Origin: Kistimonas sp964291485
GTDB lineage: Bacteria > Pseudomonadota > Gammaproteobacteria > Pseudomonadales > Endozoicomonadaceae
Direction of reading: 5' to 3'
Assembly: GCA_964291485.2 (NCBI GenBank)
Contig: OZ220224.1
Span: forward strand, 4,216,001 to 4,280,000
Length of the DNA stretch: 64,000 nt
Below, piece after piece: positions 61,399 to 64,000 of this stretch. Position numbers and translations under genes: made by a program. Every line of letters starts with the position of its first letter. Positions within the stretch are counted from its first letter, which is position 1. Below the pieces are notes generated by a model that did no database searches, had not been told where the DNA came from, and worked only from the letters and a program-made list of their open reading frames with translations.

Positions 61399-62400
61399 TT
61401 AAGCTGAAACCTTGTCGTCGCTCTTGAGGCTTGCCGGCGGCCAGTTGTCCAGGCGCATGCCCAGGCTCAGGCCACGAGATGCCAGCACGTCTTTGATCTC
61501 GGTGAGTGACTTTTTACCCAGATTCGGGGTCTTGAGCAGCTCTACTTCGGTACGCTGGATCAGGTCACCGATATAGTAGATATTCTCTGCTTTCAGGCAG
61601 TTTGCACTGCGCACAGTCAGTTCGAGATCATCAACGGGACGCAGGAGAATAGGATCGACTTCGTCTTCCTTATGCTCCGGCTCAGGTTCAGCGTCGCCTT
61701 CCAGGTCTACAAACACCGCCAGCTGCTGCTGGAGGATGGTAGCTGCACGGCGAATCGCTTCATCTGGCTCAATCGTCCCGTCGGTTTCAAGATCAATGAC
61801 GAGCTTGTCGAGGTTTGTACGCTGCTCAACACGCGCGTTTTCTACTACGTAGGAAACGAGATGAACCGGGCTATAGGTGGCATCCAGCTGCAAACGTCCG
61901 ATTGAGCGGCTCTCATCATCATCTGAACGACGTGAATCAGCAGTTTCATAACCGCGACCACGACGAACCTTAAGCTTCATGTTGAAATCAGCTTTTTCGC
62001 CGAGGTGAGCAATGACATGATCCGGATTCAGGATCTCGACATCGTGGTCAGGCTGGATATCAGCAGCTGTTACCACACCCTCACCTTTCTTGCTTAAGGT
62101 CAAGACCGCTTCATCACGACCTGCCATGCGAATCGCCAGACCTTTCAGGTTCAGCAGAATATCGATGACATCTTCCTGTACGCCTTCAACTGTACTGTAT
62201 TCGTGCTGGACGCCGTCGATCTCGGCTTCGACGACGGCACAGCCAGGCATTGAAGACAGCAGGATACGGCGAAGCGCATTGCCCAGAGTATGACCAAAAC
62301 CACGCTCAAGAGGCTCAAGCGTAATTTTCGCTCGGGTCGGGCTGATTTCCTCAACATCAATATGACGAGGAGTCAGAAATTCTGTAGCCGAGTTCTGCAT
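61399..62400 (-). CDS. rpoA: RNA polymerase alpha subunit
   Basis: 333 residues from the ATG at 62400 (MQNSATEFLTPRHIDV); the frame continues five codons upstream but that start is less likely. The N-terminal dimerisation domain contains PLERGFGHTLGNALRRILLSSMPG (short: FGHTLGNALRRILL) and the flexible acidic linker (EPEPEHKEDEVD) leads to the C-terminal domain (LELTVRSANCLKAENI, GKKSLTEIKD) that touches UP elements and activators. It is cotranscribed with rpsD and rplQ. Confidence 0.98.
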   Translation of the reverse strand: MQNSATEFLTPRHIDVEEISPTRAKITLEPLERGFGHTLGNALRRILLSSMPGCAVVEAEIDGVQHEYSTVEGVQEDVIDILLNLKGLAIRMAGRDEAVLTLSKKGEGVVTAADIQPDHDVEILNPDHVIAHLGEKADFNMKLKVRRGRGYETADSRRSDDDESRSIGRLQLDATYSPVHLVSYVVENARVEQRTNLDKLVIDLETDGTIEPDEAIRRAATILQQQLAVFVDLEGDAEPEPEHKEDEVDPILLRPVDDLELTVRSANCLKAENIYYIGDLIQRTEVELLKTPNLGKKSLTEIKDVLASRGLSLGMRLDNWPPASLKSDDKVSA

Positions 62401-62430
62401 GGATGAACACCCCACCTAGTTATCTATCCC

Positions 62431-63051
62431 TTACTTGGAGTACAGCTCGACGATCAAGTTCTCATTGATGTCGGCTGACAGATCACTCCGCTCTGGCAGC
62501 GCCTTGAAGGTGCCTTCTTTCTTCTTGGCGTCCACTTCCACCCAAGTCGGGAAACCACGCTGAGCAGCCAGTTCCAGAGCAGCGCCGATGCGCAGCTGGG
62601 TCTTGGACTTCTCACGGATGGCTACAACATCGCCGGCCTTGACCTTGTAAGAAGGAATGTTAACAGTTTTGCCATTAACGGTAATAGCCTTGTGGCTGAC
62701 CAGCTGGCGAGATTCCGCACGGGTAGAACCGAAACCCATACGGTAAACAACGTTATCAAGGCGGCATTCGAGCAGCTGCAGCAGGTTGGAGCCTGTTGCG
62801 CCCTTGATGCGATCTGCTTCCTTGTAGTAGCTGCGGAACTGCTTTTCCAGTACGCCGTAGATACGACGAACCTTCTGCTTCTCACGCAGCTGAACACCGT
62901 AGTCGGACAGGCGACCACGACGCTGACCGTGCTGACCGGGAATGGCTTCAGCGCGGCATTTAGATTCAAACGGACGAACGCCGCTCTTCAGAAAAAGGTC
63001 TGTGCCCTCACGACGAGACAGCTTGCACTTAGGACCTGTATATCTAGCCAT
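62431..63051 (-). CDS. rpsD: Ribosomal protein S4
   Basis: 206 residues. MARYTGPKCKLSRREGTDLF at the start, the S4 RNA-binding domain near LLQLLECRLDNVVYRMGF and GSTRAESRQLVSHKAITVNG, and the typical PERSDLSADINENLIVELYSK end. It nucleates 30S assembly and in other gammaproteobacteria represses this operon. One Cys remains at residue 9. Confidence 0.98.
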   Translation of the reverse strand: MARYTGPKCKLSRREGTDLFLKSGVRPFESKCRAEAIPGQHGQRRGRLSDYGVQLREKQKVRRIYGVLEKQFRSYYKEADRIKGATGSNLLQLLECRLDNVVYRMGFGSTRAESRQLVSHKAITVNGKTVNIPSYKVKAGDVVAIREKSKTQLRIGAALELAAQRGFPTWVEVDAKKKEGTFKALPERSDLSADINENLIVELYSK

Positions 63052-63067
63052 TTATCGTGACTCCTGC

Positions 63068-63457
63068 TTAAACTCGACGCTTCTTGGGCGGACGGCAACC
63101 ATTGTGAGGAATGGGTGTAACGTCAGTGATATTAGTAATCTTGTAGCCGCAAGCATTAAGCGCACGAACAGCAGATTCACGACCCGGGCCGGGTCCTTTA
63201 ACACAGACGTCCAGATTCTTCAGACCGTATTCGGCAGCCGCACGACCGGCACGCTCAGCAGCAACCTGGGCTGCGAAAGGCGTGCTCTTACGGGAACCAC
63301 GGAAGCCGGAGCCACCTGCAGTTGCCCAGGTCAGGGTGTTGCCCTGGCGATCGGTAATGGTCACGATGGTGTTGTTAAAAGAAGCGTGGACGTGTGCTAC
63401 ACCATCCACTACCGTCTTTTTCACCTTTTTCCGTGAACGAGTACCTGGCTTTGCCAT
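63068..63457 (-). CDS. rpsK: Ribosomal protein S11
   Basis: 129 residues. VHASFNNTIVTITDRQGN and SRKSTPFAAQVAAERAG are conserved; the tail NGCRPPKKRRV is characteristic. It lies in the 30S platform near the E site and binds the 3' region of 16S rRNA. Confidence 0.98.
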   Translation of the reverse strand: MAKPGTRSRKKVKKTVVDGVAHVHASFNNTIVTITDRQGNTLTWATAGGSGFRGSRKSTPFAAQVAAERAGRAAAEYGLKNLDVCVKGPGPGRESAVRALNACGYKITNITDVTPIPHNGCRPPKKRRV

Positions 63458-63501
63458 ATCAGAAATTATCCTGTGTCAAGACAACTGGTTAAACCAGTGT
63501 A

Positions 63502-63858
63502 TTACTTACGGATCGGCTTACGTGGGCCCTTACGGGTACGCGCATTAGTCTTGGTGCGCTGGCCACGAAGCGGAAGGTTACGACGGTGACGCAGACCGCG
63601 GTAGCAGCCCAGGTCCATCAGTCGCTTGATGTTCATGTTGATTTCGCGGCGCAGATCACCTTCGACGGTATAGTTACCGACTTCGGTACGCAGCTTTTCA
63701 ACGTCGTCTTCGCTCAGCTGACCCATTTTAGCAGTCGGGTTAATACCGGTTGCTTCACAGATCTTTTGAGCAGTCTGGCGACCTACGCCGTAGACGTAAG
63801 TCAAAGAGATAACAGTATGCTTGTTATCCGGAACATTGACGCCAGCAATACGGGCCAT
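63502..63858 (-). CDS. rpsM: Ribosomal protein S13
   Basis: 118 residues. It starts MARIAGVNVPDNKHTVISLT. The YVYGVGRQTAQKICE helix-hairpin and the basic tail RTKTNARTRKGPRKPIRK that reaches the P-site tRNA are conserved. It is the first gene of the operon in the window. Confidence 0.98.
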   Translation of the reverse strand: MARIAGVNVPDNKHTVISLTYVYGVGRQTAQKICEATGINPTAKMGQLSEDDVEKLRTEVGNYTVEGDLRREINMNIKRLMDLGCYRGLRHRRNLPLRGQRTKTNARTRKGPRKPIRK

Positions 63859-64000
63859 TCAATAGTCTCCGTTAAAGGTTTATCGCCTAGTGCAACGCGA
63901 AGGGCTAACCCTAACCCGAAAAACGGTTAAGGATACATTTCGCACGCAAACAAATCAACCGCCTGATCAAAAATGACCAGGCGGAGTATGATTCAAAACC
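63859..64000 (-). promoter_or_regulatory. Leader of rpsM with a strong stem
   Basis: The 142 bases before rpsM contain no gene. A stem formed by 63959-63968 and 63975-63984 (CCGCCTGATC with GACCAGGCGG, one wobble pair, six-base loop) lies about 100 bases before the start, and TAACC/GGTTA repeats lie nearer (63912-63931). In E. coli the corresponding leader binds S4; this region could do the same. The gene expected upstream (rpmJ) is not visible in the window. Confidence 0.45.

Overview
The window is ordinary-density chromosomal DNA from a gammaproteobacterium. The right end carries the end of the alpha ribosomal operon (rpsM-rpsK-rpsD-rpoA-rplQ). Nearby are ssb, an MFS gene and uvrA in the relative order known from Pseudomonas, and mpl-ubiX are paired as in Pseudomonas. 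The gene content (GltS, Opp system, TesB, AlkK-like acyl-CoA ligase, CheR/CheB with hybrid kinases, a SopB-family effector, a Notum/pectinacetylesterase-type enzyme) suggests a host-associated marine lineage such as the Oceanospirillales/Endozoicomonadaceae. That placement is an inference from content, not a measurement.

Layout. 1-8.2 kb: a partial acidic protein of unknown function, a DadA-like FAD oxidoreductase, a secreted pectinacetylesterase/Notum-family hydrolase, a small anchored protein, the glutamate symporter GltS, a Tim44-domain protein and a membrane TPR protein. 8.5-18 kb: housekeeping genes (Mpl, UbiX, GAPDH, a cupin gene coupled to an unknown exported protein, a tRNA-binding protein, an exported polysaccharide deacetylase, TesB, TrmH, a D-Ala-D-Ala ligase). 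18-23.8 kb: an alpha/beta hydrolase fused to PilZ, a methyltransferase, a DedA-PAP2 fusion, an SDR and a ferredoxin-NADP reductase-like flavoprotein.

23.8-31.7 kb is one signalling unit read leftward: a large hybrid kinase with a His/Asp-rich insertion in its sensor, CheR, CheB, and a REC-PAS-GGDEF-EAL protein with a degenerate EAL half. 32.3-37.9 kb is a complete oppABCDF peptide importer, followed by a second hybrid kinase whose receiver has lost its key residues, an acyl-CoA ligase and a formate/nitrite channel with an FNR-type promoter.

44-56.7 kb lies between ssb and uvrA and is the most unusual part. It holds a type IV prepilin ending in two repeats of the Microcystis mannan-binding lectin (MVL) type, a BMP-type nucleoside ABC importer operon with an ADP-ribosylglycohydrolase-fold enzyme and a perfect FNR box upstream, a GNAT enzyme, an MFS transporter, and a SopB/IpgD-family phosphoinositide phosphatase (a type III effector family). 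The first and last suggest binding to host or algal glycans and manipulation of eukaryotic cells. No secretion apparatus, CRISPR array, insertion sequence, rRNA or tRNA gene was seen. 56.7-64 kb: uvrA, a class V aminotransferase and the ribosomal operon.
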